Shown here one piece after another: positions 15,693 to 25,532 of a DNA stretch of 64,000 nt. The notes beneath the pieces are model-generated. The model did no database searches. It saw only the letters and a list, made by a program, of their open reading frames with translations, and had not been told where the DNA came from. This DNA comes from Terriglobales bacterium (GTDB lineage Bacteria > Acidobacteriota > Terriglobia > Terriglobales > Acidobacteriaceae). The DNA lies in the NCBI GenBank assembly GCA_025980765.1, contig JAICXB010000016.1:1-64000 (forward strand), given 5' to 3'. The position numbers and the translations under genes are program-made. The first letter of the stretch is position 1; every line of letters begins with the position of its first letter.

Positions 15693-18308
15693 ATGACGGA
15701 AGCTTCCACCCCCCTTATGCGGCAGTACGCCGCAATTAAGAAGCAGCATCCCAACGCGCTGCTGTTTTTCCGTTTGGGCGATTTCTACGAATTGTTTTTC
15801 GATGATGCAGTGGTTGCGTCTCGTGAACTCCAGATCACGCTCACTTCGCGAAATAAGGAGAAGGATCTCGCCGTGCCCATGTGCGGCGTGCCCTATCACG
15901 CGGCTGAGGGATATTTGGCCAAGCTCCTGCGCAAGGGTTTTCGTGTCGCCATTTGCGAGCAAACTGAAGATCCGAAGCTGGCCAAAAAGCTGGTGCGCCG
16001 CGAAGTAACCCGCGTGCTCACGCCGGGAACCAGCGTGGATTCTTCCCTCGCTTCTGAGGAGAACAATTTCCTCGCCGCGGTGGCGCAGAATGGTGATCGC
16101 GCCGGGCTCGCGGCGCTCGACCTCTCCACCGGAGAATTTCGCGCGACCGAGTTTGCGGCTGAAGATCGTCCCCGTTTGCTGGAGGAGTTGGGGCACATGC
16201 GTCCGCGCGAGGTCCTGTATCCGGCCGCGCTGCCGCTGTTCGCGGCAGCAGAGGCGGAATTGGCGTCCGGCGCCGGTGAACGCCGCTTCACCGAAACTCC
16301 GGTAGAAGATTGGGCGTTTTCGGCCGACTATGCGATTCCTTTGCTGGAGAACCAGTTTGGCGTGCTCTCGCTGGAGGGATTCGGGCTAGCGACGCGTCCG
16401 GCGGCGGCTGCGGCGGCCGGAGCGATCCTGCATTACGTGCGCAGCACCCAGCGCGGAACGCTGGAGCATGTTGACCGCATCGGCTTCTACGACCGGCAGG
16501 ATTGCCTGGTACTGGACGCCGTCACCGTGCGCAATCTGGAACTCGTCGAACCGCTGTTCTCCAGCGGAGGCGCCGAGACCACGCTTTTTCGCACTCTCGA
16601 TGCGACGCTCACGCCCATGGGCAAACGCCTGCTGCGATCGTGGGTGCTGCGCCCGTCCATTGACCTCACCGAGATCTGCGCGCGGCAGGACGCGCTTGCC
16701 GCGGCCTTGGCCGAGACCATCCCGCGCGAAGAACTGCGCCGCAGGCTCGAGGGAATTCTCGATCTCGAGCGCTTGCTTAGCCGGGTCACGCTGGAGACCG
16801 CGAATGCCCGCGATCTGCTTGCGTTAGCCGCATCGTTTTCTCACCTGCCGGAGATCAAGCGCGAGTTGACACAGTTCACTTCCGAGCGTTTGCGCGATCT
16901 CGACCAGACCATCGATGCTCTTGCCGACCTGCGCGAACGAATCGACGCGACCGTTGTTGACGAGCCTCCGCTGTCGCTCGCAGATGGCGGAGTCATTCGC
17001 GCCGGGATCGACCCTGAGCTCGACGAGCTGCGCGACCTGAGCCGCAACAGCAAGCAGTACATCGCGCAAATTGAAATGCGCGAGCGCCAGCGCACCGGCA
17101 TCAATTCGCTGAAGATCAAATTCAACAGCGTCTTCGGCTACTACCTGGAGATCACCAAGCCCAATCTCCATCTGGTTCCGCAGGACTTCGAGCGCAAGCA
17201 GACGCTGGTGAATGCCGAGCGCTTCACCACGCCGGAACTCAAGCAATATGAGACCAAGGTTCTTGAAGCCGAGGAGAAGATCGTCGAAATCGAGCGCCGT
17301 TTATTCACCGAGCTGCGGACCGCCGTGGCGGGTGAGGCCAAGCGCATTCGCCAGACCTCGCTGGCGCTGGCTGAAGTCGATGTCCTGCTGGCGCTCGCAC
17401 ACATTGCCGCGGAGCGCGGCTATGCGCGTCCGGAACTCGACGATTCGGGAATTATCGAATTGTTGGAGGCGCGGCATCCTGTCGTCGAACAGCAGGTGAT
17501 GAGCGGGGCTGAGCGCTTCGTGCCAAACGATCTGCTGCTCAATCCCGAATCGGATTCGATTGTTCTGCTGACCGGGCCCAATATGGGAGGCAAGTCCACG
17601 TATTTGCGACAGACGGCGCTGATCGTCATCATGGCGCAGATTGGATCCTACGTGCCGGTGCGCGCCGCCCGCATTGGACTGGTCGATCGCATCTTCACTC
17701 GCATTGGCGCCAGCGACAATCTCGCTCGTGGGCGCTCGACGTTTATGGTGGAGATGACCGAGACGGCGGCAATCCTCAACACCGCTACATCACGCTCTTT
17801 GGTGTTGCTCGACGAAATGGGACGCGGCACCGCCACCTACGATGGCCTGGCGCTTGCCTGGGCGACTCTCGAACATCTGCATTCGGTCACGCGCGCGAAA
17901 ACGCTCTTTGCCACTCACTATCACGAGCTGACGGTCCTGGCTGATGACTTGTCGCGCGTAAAGAACTATCGCGTGTCGATCAAGGAGACGCCCGGCGGTA
18001 TCGTTTTTCTGCGCAAAGTCGAGCCCGGCGCTGCAGACAAGAGTTACGGTATCGAGGTCGCCAAGCTTGCCGGGCTGCCAAGCGAGGTGATCCGTCGCGC
18101 AAGGGAAGTGCTGCTGCAACATGAAGGCCAGGAACGGCAATCGCAAAACAAGATTCCGGCTTCGCCGCAGGCGCCCTCAGTGCAATTAGCGATCTTCACT
18201 CCACTTTCACAGCAGATCGTGGATCGGCTCAAGGAAGTAAATGTAGACCGCCTGACGCCTCTGGAAGCCCTCAATTTGATCAACGAATTACAGAAGCAAC
18301 TGAACTAG
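15693..18308 (+). CDS. mutS: DNA mismatch repair protein MutS
   Basis: A full-length 871-residue MutS. The mismatch-recognition Phe-x-Glu is in [12 protein letters not shown] near residue 33. The ATPase has Walker [14 protein letters not shown] at ~630, [14 protein letters not shown] for Walker B, and [10 protein letters not shown]. The short C-terminal tail contains the [17 protein letters not shown] dimerisation motif. Its role is detection of base mismatches, with MutL as partner; mutL is not in this window. Confidence 0.98.
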   Translation: MTEASTPLMRQYAAIKKQHPNALLFFRLGDFYELFFDDAVVASRELQITLTSRNKEKDLAVPMCGVPYHAAEGYLAKLLRKGFRVAICEQTEDPKLAKKLVRREVTRVLTPGTSVDSSLASEENNFLAAVAQNGDRAGLAALDLSTGEFRATEFAAEDRPRLLEELGHMRPREVLYPAALPLFAAAEAELASGAGERRFTETPVEDWAFSADYAIPLLENQFGVLSLEGFGLATRPAAAAAAGAILHYVRSTQRGTLEHVDRIGFYDRQDCLVLDAVTVRNLELVEPLFSSGGAETTLFRTLDATLTPMGKRLLRSWVLRPSIDLTEICARQDALAAALAETIPREELRRRLEGILDLERLLSRVTLETANARDLLALAASFSHLPEIKRELTQFTSERLRDLDQTIDALADLRERIDATVVDEPPLSLADGGVIRAGIDPELDELRDLSRNSKQYIAQIEMRERQRTGINSLKIKFNSVFGYYLEITKPNLHLVPQDFERKQTLVNAERFTTPELKQYETKVLEAEEKIVEIERRLFTELRTAVAGEAKRIRQTSLALAEVDVLLALAHIAAERGYARPELDDSGIIELLEARHPVVEQQVMSGAERFVPNDLLLNPESDSIVLLTGPNMGGKSTYLRQTALIVIMAQIGSYVPVRAARIGLVDRIFTRIGASDNLARGRSTFMVEMTETAAILNTATSRSLVLLDEMGRGTATYDGLALAWATLEHLHSVTRAKTLFATHYHELTVLADDLSRVKNYRVSIKETPGGIVFLRKVEPGAADKSYGIEVAKLAGLPSEVIRRAREVLLQHEGQERQSQNKIPASPQAPSVQLAIFTPLSQQIVDRLKEVNVDRLTPLEALNLINELQKQLN

Positions 18309-18360
18309 ACATTGTTCTTTCGTGAATTGTCGCGAAGATGCTTTACACTCGACTCACCCG

Positions 18361-19476
18361 ATGAGAGCTTCCTCGCTTCCTCTCCGCCACCGTGTAGGAC
18401 AACTGCTGATCATGGGCCTGGAAGGCCCGGAGATATCTCCTGCGACCGGACGCTTGCTGACCAGCATGCATCCCGCCGGCGTGATCCTGTTTGCTCGTAA
18501 TATCCAATCGCCGCATCAATGCGCTCAACTGCTGCGCATCTGCCAGACGGCTGTCAAGACACCGCTCTTTCGTTGCATCGACCTGGAAGGGGGTACGGTC
18601 GATCGGCTGCGCAACGTCATCGCCCCCGCGCCATCAGTAGCGGATGTTGTACGCACCGATTCCGACGCGCTCTTTGAGGAGCACGGCAGAATCATTGGAG
18701 AAGAAGTCCGCGCGCTTGGTTTCAACGTGGACTTTGCCCCGGTCCTCGATCTCGATTTGCCGCCGTCTCGCAATGTGCTTACGTCGCGTACCGTCTCGGC
18801 AGATCCCCACCAGATCGTGCGCTACGCTCGTAATTTCTTCAAGGGCTTGGCGCAGTCGAAGATTCTCGGCTGCGGAAAGCATTTTCCCGGATTGGGCGGG
18901 GCCAATCTGGATACTCACAAGGAACTGCCTGCGATCCAGCGCACGTGGGAGGAGATGTGGTCGCAGGACCTGAATCCATATCGTCAGCTGCGCCGCATCA
19001 TGCCGTTCGTGATGGTGGCTCATGCCACCTACCCGCGCGCAATCAGGGGAGAGGACAAAACCCCTGCCTCGCTCTCCAAACGTTGGATCAGCGATGTTCT
19101 GCGAAAGCAGATCGGATATCGTGGCCTTGTCATCTCCGACGATCTCGAAATGGGGGGAGTGCTGGCGGCGGCGTCCATGGAAGAGGCTGCGCTGGGTACT
19201 ATACGGGCGGGTGCCGATATGTTTTTGGTGTGCCAGAAAGAAGAGTTTGTGTGGCGCAGTTATGAAGCCGTGCTGCAGGAGGCGGAGCGCAATCGGCGCT
19301 TCGCCGAGTTGGTCACCCGTGCCGCGGATCGCGTGCTGCGCTTCAAAAAGTCCAGTCTCGCGATTCGCAAGACCAGTACGCGCGAACTCGATCCGGATCG
19401 CATCCAGGAACTGGCGCGCAATCTGCGCGCCTTCACCGACGAAGTGCGGCAGAAGGCGGCAGCGAGCAGCGCATGA
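18361..19476 (+). CDS. nagZ: Beta-N-acetylhexosaminidase NagZ (GH3)
   Basis: NagZ removes GlcNAc from GlcNAc-anhydroMurNAc muropeptides in the cytoplasm. The 371-residue protein has the GH3 barrel motifs GCGKHFPGLG, the LDTH loop that holds the Asp-His general acid pair, and ISDDLEMGG with the nucleophile Asp. The usual GHG after KHFPG reads GLG, but the catalytic Asp-His is kept. Its stop overlaps the anmK start by four bases, which supports the assignment. ATG 18361 is used; a GTG at 18322 would add 13 residues. Confidence 0.92.
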   Translation: MRASSLPLRHRVGQLLIMGLEGPEISPATGRLLTSMHPAGVILFARNIQSPHQCAQLLRICQTAVKTPLFRCIDLEGGTVDRLRNVIAPAPSVADVVRTDSDALFEEHGRIIGEEVRALGFNVDFAPVLDLDLPPSRNVLTSRTVSADPHQIVRYARNFFKGLAQSKILGCGKHFPGLGGANLDTHKELPAIQRTWEEMWSQDLNPYRQLRRIMPFVMVAHATYPRAIRGEDKTPASLSKRWISDVLRKQIGYRGLVISDDLEMGGVLAAASMEEAALGTIRAGADMFLVCQKEEFVWRSYEAVLQEAERNRRFAELVTRAADRVLRFKKSSLAIRKTSTRELDPDRIQELARNLRAFTDEVRQKAAASSA

Positions 19477-20672
19477 TTGTCGCGGGTGTGATGAGCGGCA
19501 CATCTGCGGATGGCATCGATGTTGCGATTGTTCGCATCCGTGGCCGTCGCACTAGCCTTCATCTCGATCTCATTGCGCATGAACATTTTGACTACTCGCG
19601 CGCGGTGCGCCAGGCCGTACTCACAGCCATGAACTCTGAAACTGCATCCGTCGCCGAGCTGGCGCGCCTCAACTTTCTTCTGGGAGAACGTTATGCGGAT
19701 GCGGTGAACGCGACGACTAAGACTCACAAAATCCCCAAACTCGATCTCATCGGCTGCCATGGGCAGACCCTCTATCACCAGGAGGCGCGCACGCCTTTTC
19801 TCGGAAGGCGCGTCGGCGCCACCTGGCAAACCGGCGAAGCAGCGATGATTGCTGCGCGCACCCAAGCACCGGTAGTCTCCGATTTTCGACCTGCGGATAT
19901 GGCGGCCGGAGGAACCGGCGCCCCTCTGGTCCCGCTGCTCGACATGGCCTTCTTTGGTCATCCCCGCAAGCTGCGGGTTTTGCAGAACATTGGTGGTATT
20001 GCCAACCTCACCATCATTCCACCCGGCTCGCATCTCGGAAAAATGGAAGGGATTATCGCCTTCGATACCGGGCCAGGCAACATGGTGATCGATGCCTGTG
20101 CACAACGGCTTTTTCATCGCCCGTACGATCGCAACGGGGAGATATCAGCACGAGGCCAGGTGATCGAAGCTGCATTAGCTCGGGCGCTCCAGCATTCTTT
20201 TTTTCGGCGCGAGCCGCCTAAGAGTGCTGGACGGGAGCAGTTTGGCCGCGAGTTTGTTGCACGCTTTTTGCGCTGGTGCGGCGCGCGCGCATACAAGCCT
20301 GACATTCTGGCCACCGCAACTGCATTGACGGCGGTATCGATCGGAAAAGCCGTTCGGCAGGCCATAACAGAACCCGCTGCGATAGCGGCGGGCGCATTCA
20401 CGAGCAAGGTGAATCGACAATTCACGGCCGAGTACATCGTCAGCGGCGGCGGCACCCGGAACGCGACGCTGATGCGGATGATTGCCGACCAAGTGCAGCC
20501 TTTCGGGTTTGTTGTGCTGAGCTCTGATGAAGCGGGCATGCCCAGCCAAGCGAAAGAAGCAATAGCATTTGCCTTGCTCGCCTATCAAACCTGGCATCGT
20601 CAGCCGGGAAATGTTCCCAGCGCAACTGGAGCGAAGCGAGCGGCTGTATTGGGGAAGATTAGTTACCCATGA
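19473..20672 (+). CDS. anmK: Anhydro-N-acetylmuramic acid kinase
   Basis: AnmK opens the anhydro ring of anhMurNAc and phosphorylates it to MurNAc-6-P. Diagnostic segments are VAGVMSGTSADGIDVA at the N-terminus, IGCHGQTLYH, VSDFRPADMAAGGTGAPLVP, QNIGGIANLT and AFDTGPGNMVID, and the C-terminal IVSGGGTRNATLM. The length of 399 is close to the family norm. The gene overlaps nagZ (ATGA) and the following solute-binding-protein gene (ATGA), so the three are translated as a coupled set. Confidence 0.97.
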   Translation: MIVAGVMSGTSADGIDVAIVRIRGRRTSLHLDLIAHEHFDYSRAVRQAVLTAMNSETASVAELARLNFLLGERYADAVNATTKTHKIPKLDLIGCHGQTLYHQEARTPFLGRRVGATWQTGEAAMIAARTQAPVVSDFRPADMAAGGTGAPLVPLLDMAFFGHPRKLRVLQNIGGIANLTIIPPGSHLGKMEGIIAFDTGPGNMVIDACAQRLFHRPYDRNGEISARGQVIEAALARALQHSFFRREPPKSAGREQFGREFVARFLRWCGARAYKPDILATATALTAVSIGKAVRQAITEPAAIAAGAFTSKVNRQFTAEYIVSGGGTRNATLMRMIADQVQPFGFVVLSSDEAGMPSQAKEAIAFALLAYQTWHRQPGNVPSATGAKRAAVLGKISYP

Positions 20673-22321
20673 ACGGACCTCAGATAGAGACTGGGCACAC
20701 CCCCTCTGCGCTTCCACCAGAAGCGTCCTACCGCAACGAAGACGCTGCATGCCGCTTCTCTACCCGTCGGCGTGGGGCCCGCCACTCGCGCTATCTTGGC
20801 GGATCGGTATGGGTTGTTTTCCTGCTGATTTCTTTTCTTATCGGATGTTCCCGCGCGCATCCCGATCCGCACACATTGACAATGATCATCGAAAGCAGCC
20901 CGGCCAATCTGGATCCCAGAGTGGGAACTGACGCGTTCTCCGAGCGCATCGACGAGTTGCTATTTGATTCTCTCGTAAAGAAGGACGAACACTTTAACTT
21001 GCAACCCTGGGTCGCTGAGCGCTGGGAAATACCGGACCCGCTGACGTATGTCTTTCATCTGCGGAACGGCATCCGCTTTCATGATGGCCGGCCGCTCACC
21101 TCGCGCGATGTGAAATGGACCATCGAATCAATGATGAATGGAACGGTCCTCAGTTCCAAATCGGCTACGACCAGTTATCAGCATTTGGCTGCCATCGAAA
21201 CACCCGACGCGCAGACCATCATCTTCCGTATGAAAGAGCCCGATTCGGGACTACTCTGGAACCTTTCTGATGGCGCCATTGGCATTGTTCCCTATGGCAG
21301 TGGAAAAGAATTCGCCGCGCGCCCCATCGGCAGCGGCCCATTTAAGTTCGTGAAGAACGAGCAGGACAATGAAGTCGTCGTGGTCCGCAATGACGATTAC
21401 TGGGGGGAGAAACCGAAAATCGAACAAGTCCGCTTCGCGGTAGTTCCTGATGAGACCACGCGCGCCCTGGAACTGCGCAAGGGCAGCGCCGATGTAGAAA
21501 TCAATTCCGTCAGCGCTGACATGGTGCAGTCTCTCCGTCGCGAACCGGGACTGGAGGTCCAACAAGCGCCGGGGACCGAGATGCAATATCTGGCGCTGAA
21601 CCTGCGCGATCCGATTCTCTCCGATGAACGCGTGCGACAGGCATTGGCCTATGCGACCAACATCGATCCGATGATCGAGTACTTATGGCGCAACACTGCG
21701 CGTCCTGCCGGCAGTCTGCTCCCGCCGCAGCATTGGGCATATGACGGCAATCTTCACCCTTATACCTATGATCCCGAAAAGGCACGGCGGTTGCTCGACG
21801 AAGCCGGATATCCCACGAAAAACGGCAGTCGCTTTCATCTGGTGATGAAGACTTCTACGCAAGAAACCAGCCGGCTACTGGCGGTGATTGTGCAACAGCA
21901 GTGGCGGAAAGTCGGTATCGATCTGGAATTGCGCAGCTTTGAGTTTGGAACGTTCTATTCGGATATCGTGCGCGGCGCATTTCAGGTTTACACGTTGCGC
22001 TGGGTCGGCGGGGCCAATCAGGATCCAGAGATATTTGAGTACGTCTTTGACAGCAAAAGCTTCGCTCCGAGGCGTGCGAACCGCAGCTATTACAGTAATC
22101 CGCAGGTCGATGCCTGGATCGAGCAGGGAAGAGACGTTCTGGACCAGCAAACGCGCAAGACCATTTACGCCAAGATCCAGCAACAGATTCTGCGCGACTC
22201 TCCATACATTGATCTGTGGTACTTCGATAACGTGCTGGTGCACACTAGCCGAGTGCGCTCCGTGCAACTCGATCCTTCCGGGAATTACGATTTTCTGCGC
22301 ACTGCGGAAATCGTCCAGTAA
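20669..22321 (+). CDS. Lipoprotein substrate-binding protein of a peptide/nickel (SBP_bac_5) ABC system
   Basis: A 550-residue family-5 solute-binding protein. An N-terminal stretch of ~50 polar residues precedes the hydrophobic signal and lipobox FLIGC, then ANLDPRVGTDAFSERI and YVFHLRNGIRFHDGRPLTSR, typical of DppA/OppA-type proteins. Members bind oligopeptides, murein tripeptides (MppA) or nickel. Coupling to anmK suggests cell-wall peptides as ligand; this is inference. No permease or ATPase follows it. A lone DppB-like permease lies 29 kb away. Confidence 0.88.
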   Translation: MNGPQIETGHTPSALPPEASYRNEDAACRFSTRRRGARHSRYLGGSVWVVFLLISFLIGCSRAHPDPHTLTMIIESSPANLDPRVGTDAFSERIDELLFDSLVKKDEHFNLQPWVAERWEIPDPLTYVFHLRNGIRFHDGRPLTSRDVKWTIESMMNGTVLSSKSATTSYQHLAAIETPDAQTIIFRMKEPDSGLLWNLSDGAIGIVPYGSGKEFAARPIGSGPFKFVKNEQDNEVVVVRNDDYWGEKPKIEQVRFAVVPDETTRALELRKGSADVEINSVSADMVQSLRREPGLEVQQAPGTEMQYLALNLRDPILSDERVRQALAYATNIDPMIEYLWRNTARPAGSLLPPQHWAYDGNLHPYTYDPEKARRLLDEAGYPTKNGSRFHLVMKTSTQETSRLLAVIVQQQWRKVGIDLELRSFEFGTFYSDIVRGAFQVYTLRWVGGANQDPEIFEYVFDSKSFAPRRANRSYYSNPQVDAWIEQGRDVLDQQTRKTIYAKIQQQILRDSPYIDLWYFDNVLVHTSRVRSVQLDPSGNYDFLRTAEIVQ

Positions 22322-22358
22322 GGTTTGCCGACTTCGTTTCTCGCATTTATCCTGACCG

Positions 22359-23150
22359 GTGCAAATTCTCTTTATTGGCGATGTATTCGGCAGTCCGGGG
22401 CGGAAGATCGTGCGCGAGCACGTGCATCATCTCGTGGAGACCAACCACGTAGACCTGCTGGTTATCAACGTGGAGAATGCCGCCGGCGGTTTTGGCGTGA
22501 CCCCGGCCATCTGCGAAGAATTGTTTGAGCTTGGCGCTGACGTCCTGACCACCGGGAATCATGTTTGGGACAAGAAAGAGATCAACGACTACCTGGCATC
22601 GGCCGGGAATGGGAGCTCAGCTCGCCGCGTTCTGCGCCCTGCAAATTACCCTTCCAAGGCCCCGGGGCACGGAGATTACGAAGGAATGACGCGATCGGGC
22701 GTAGCCTATGCTGTTTTGAATCTGCAAGGCCGTGTCTTCATGATTCACAATGACTGTCCTTTTCGCACAGCCGATCGCCTGCTCGAGCAGATCAAGGCCA
22801 AGGTCATTCTGGTGGATTTTCACGCAGAAGCCACCTCGGAGAAAGTCGCGATGGGATGGTATCTCGACGGCCGCGTAACCGCGGTCCTGGGTACGCACAC
22901 GCACGTTCCCACCGCCGACACTCGCGTCCTGACGAAGGGAACTGCATATCAGACCGATGTGGGCATGACCGGCCCTTACGACAGTGTGATTGGCGTGGAG
23001 AAGGAACAGGTGCTGGCCCGTTTCCTCACCAGCATGCCCGGTCGCTTCGACGCGGCGCGCGGGGATGTCCGCTTAAACGGAGTGCTGATCCATTGCGATC
23101 CTCAGACTGGCCGCGCGAACGCCATTGAGCGCATAATGCTGGGCCAATAG
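22359..23150 (+). CDS. ymdB: YmdB/TIGR00282 family metallophosphoesterase (2',3'-cyclic-nucleotide phosphodiesterase)
   Basis: A 263-residue calcineurin-like phosphoesterase with all metal-site motifs: FIGDVFGSPGR, NVENAAGG, TTGNHVWDK, VDFHAEATSEK and GTHTHVPTAD. The Bacillus homologue YmdB hydrolyses 2',3'-cyclic nucleotides and affects biofilm formation. It starts at a GTG (22359), 37 bases after the binding-protein gene, so it may be in the same transcript. Confidence 0.93.
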   Translation: MQILFIGDVFGSPGRKIVREHVHHLVETNHVDLLVINVENAAGGFGVTPAICEELFELGADVLTTGNHVWDKKEINDYLASAGNGSSARRVLRPANYPSKAPGHGDYEGMTRSGVAYAVLNLQGRVFMIHNDCPFRTADRLLEQIKAKVILVDFHAEATSEKVAMGWYLDGRVTAVLGTHTHVPTADTRVLTKGTAYQTDVGMTGPYDSVIGVEKEQVLARFLTSMPGRFDAARGDVRLNGVLIHCDPQTGRANAIERIMLGQ

Positions 23151-23168
23151 TCAGGCAAGACTCCTTGA

Positions 23169-23258
23169 CCACGGAGTGCACAGAGGCACACAGAGGAAAC
23201 CATTCCTTTTGCGTTTCGCCTGTTTTCCTCTGTGCTCCTCCGTGACGTCTGTGGTGGA
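23169..23258. repeat. CACGGAGG-type inverted repeat
   Basis: The left arm (ccacggagtgcacagaggca...) and right arm (cctctgtgctcctccgtgac...) are near reverse complements with a short loop. It belongs to the dispersed family also seen at 43961-44104, 49446-49602 and 52555-52590. Confidence 0.8.
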
Positions 23259-23275
23259 GCTTTTTAGGAGGTCCG

Positions 23276-24055
23276 ATGCACTTTGAAGAAATCGGCATTG
23301 GCTGCGGTGATGTGGAAGCGAAAGTTTCGCCGACGCGCGGTGCGTTGGTCTCCGCGTTAATGGTCGCGGGAAAAGATGTGCTCTACCTCGACCGAGTCAG
23401 CTTTGATGACGAAACTAAGAACGTTCGCGGTGGAATTCCGGTTCTGTTTCCCTATGCGGGCAAACTTGCAGATGGCATTTTCCTGCCTGCGAACACGAAG
23501 ATGGGCCAGCATGGCTTCGGACGTAACCGGCAGTGGGCCGTCATCGAGCATAAGCCGTGGAGTCTGCGCATGAGCCTTTCGCCGGATGAGCAATCGCGCA
23601 GCGTTTATCCCTATGACTTCGTCGCGGAGCAGACCTGCAGAATATTGCCTGCCGGTTTGGAGATAGAACTCTGCGTCCTCAACACCGGTAGTAAACCGTT
23701 GCCGGTCTCGCCAGGATGGCATCCATACTTCAGCTGTCCTGCGGGCAAGAAGGGCGAAGTGCGCGGCGATGTGCCCGGATTAAATTCGGACCAGTTCGGC
23801 AACGATCGCGAATTTGATTTTGGACTGGCGGCGCCGCAAACCGGCCACGCGCGCTTCAATGTTCCCGGTTTGGAAAAGCTGGAACTCAGCTTCTCCCCGG
23901 AAATGCGGCACATGCAGTTCTGGTCACAGCCAGGCAAGGATTTCATTTGCCTGGAACCCTTCACCGGTCCGAATAACACCATCAATACCGATCACCGCAT
24001 CGAGGTGGCTCCGGGCAGGGCGCATGCGTTCTTCATGAGAATTGAAGTCGAATAG
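23276..24055 (+). CDS. Aldose 1-epimerase family protein
   Basis: A 259-residue protein of the galactose mutarotase-like fold. It has the N-terminal GGIPVLFPYAGKL, GQHGFGRN with one catalytic His, PVSPGWHPYFSCP with the second, and FICLEPFTGPNN with the catalytic Glu. Relatives act on aldose or hexose-6-phosphate anomers; the sugar is unknown. AGGAGG lies six bases before the ATG, one of the clearest ribosome-binding sites in the window. It follows the CACGGAGG repeat and stands alone. Confidence 0.88.
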   Translation: MHFEEIGIGCGDVEAKVSPTRGALVSALMVAGKDVLYLDRVSFDDETKNVRGGIPVLFPYAGKLADGIFLPANTKMGQHGFGRNRQWAVIEHKPWSLRMSLSPDEQSRSVYPYDFVAEQTCRILPAGLEIELCVLNTGSKPLPVSPGWHPYFSCPAGKKGEVRGDVPGLNSDQFGNDREFDFGLAAPQTGHARFNVPGLEKLELSFSPEMRHMQFWSQPGKDFICLEPFTGPNNTINTDHRIEVAPGRAHAFFMRIEVE

Positions 24056-24068
24056 GGACGCTACCCAT

Positions 24069-24113
24069 CCGCGGTAGCGACAGGTGCAGGAAAATCCCAT
24101 CCGCTACCGCGGG
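24069..24113. terminator. Hairpin between convergent genes
   Basis: ccgcggtagc and gctaccgcgg form a ten-pair stem with a ~24-base loop, placed between the convergent epimerase and lipoprotein genes. There is no T-run, so its terminator role is inferred from position. Confidence 0.4.
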
Positions 24114-24148
24114 CGATTCTAATTCTAGTTTGTGTGAAAACTACGGGT

Positions 24149-25384
24149 TTACGTCTTTGGACCGACGTATTCCACGCTGGTCGCTTTTCCCGTGATATCC
24201 ACCTGTGAATCACTTTGTTCCGCGCCGCTACCGGCATCGTAAATCCGCAACTGCCCGCCTTCGGTAGCGTAGAAGATCGTTTTGCGCGGAGTAATCGGCG
24301 CAATTGCAGTCACGTCACCTTTCGGCGAGTCAACCACTGCGTTTCCCGCATTGGGATCAACCACTGAAAGACATCCAGTGGTACAGGTTTGAGCTCCCAC
24401 CAGCACTTTGCCGGAATACAGCGTCATGATGTTGTGAAAGCCGTCGCCGATGCCGATCGATTTTGAAACTGCGAGGTTCGAGAGGGCCAGAACATCCAGC
24501 TTGCCTCCGGCAGAACCTGTGCCGGCAACGTAGAGGTTGGTAGCATCAGTAGCTGCGATGGTTGCGGCATCCACGGGAACGCTCTGCCCGACAGTGGGCG
24601 GAGTTGTGGTCAGGTCGACCGATGTGACGCTTGCCTGTGTTCCGGCGCATTCCGGACCGCAGTTGAGGATGAAAGCTTTGCTGTCGTCGGTCGAGAAAAC
24701 TCCAAATGTCGGTCGGTCAAGACCTGCGCCAGAAACAGTTTGGAGCGAATTGTCAGAGGTGTTTACGACCGTGAAAGAATCGAGGTCATCACTGAATACA
24801 AGCAATTTCGAGTTGTTGTGTGAGAGCACCAGCCGGTGCGCTCCGGGGATTGCGGGCAGGGCCGAAGCGGTGACTGGACTGGCAGTCAGGGCAAGCACTA
24901 CCACTTGGCTGGTGCGGCGAATTGCCGCGTAGGCGAATTTGCCATCGGAAGTTGCTACCACGCTCTCAGTCGGACCAGGCAGTGCAACCTCGGTTCCGAT
25001 CAGCTTTTCCTTGATGTTGTCCACAACCGAGATGCCGTTCAGACCAGAGTCAAAGACCAGGGTTGTATTGTTCGCCCCGGGAAACATCTGCGCGGGCAAC
25101 GTGCCGCCCAACGTGATGGTAAACGGAGTCAGCGACGAAGAATTAATTGCGAACTGGTCCTTACTTGCGTCGACAACCTGCAATCCAGTTAAGCCGGCAT
25201 TGGGATTCTGGTTGGTGACAAAGGCGCGTTCAGTCAGCCCACTGGCGCCGGAACTGGTACCTCCGGTAACAGTGCCGACTACGCCAAGACCATTGGTGTT
25301 GTTATAGCTGCCGCAGCCAGAGAATAATGCAATCAGAGAGAGAATGATCGCCGCGAGGGCAGCGATGCCGAAGCCACGTTTCAA
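24149..25384 (-). CDS. Lipoprotein with YVTN/YncE-type beta-propeller
   Basis: A 411-residue exported protein. The signal peptide ends in lipobox ALFSGC at about residue 24. The mature part has regularly spaced propeller-like repeats (TLVFDSGLNGISVVDNIKEK, KFAYAAIRRTSQVVVLALT, LVLSHNNSKLLVFSDD, VLVGAQTCTTGCLSVVDP). Such proteins are common in Acidobacteriota, with no defined function. It starts at TTG 25384, with AGAGGAA a few bases upstream. Confidence 0.75.
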   Translation of the reverse strand: MKRGFGIAALAAIILSLIALFSGCGSYNNTNGLGVVGTVTGGTSSGASGLTERAFVTNQNPNAGLTGLQVVDASKDQFAINSSSLTPFTITLGGTLPAQMFPGANNTTLVFDSGLNGISVVDNIKEKLIGTEVALPGPTESVVATSDGKFAYAAIRRTSQVVVLALTASPVTASALPAIPGAHRLVLSHNNSKLLVFSDDLDSFTVVNTSDNSLQTVSGAGLDRPTFGVFSTDDSKAFILNCGPECAGTQASVTSVDLTTTPPTVGQSVPVDAATIAATDATNLYVAGTGSAGGKLDVLALSNLAVSKSIGIGDGFHNIMTLYSGKVLVGAQTCTTGCLSVVDPNAGNAVVDSPKGDVTAIAPITPRKTIFYATEGGQLRIYDAGSGAEQSDSQVDITGKATSVEYVGPKT

Positions 25385-25532
25385 CTTATTCCTCTAATAG
25401 ACAAAATTTGCTGTTGAACTGTGATTATAAATGCAGCAACTCCAACCAGGATGGCCCACGACGATTCATCCCGCAAGAGTGCCGTACTCCTGTCCGACTT
25501 CCCGGCTGCATCCAAACACAGGAGGATTGGAG

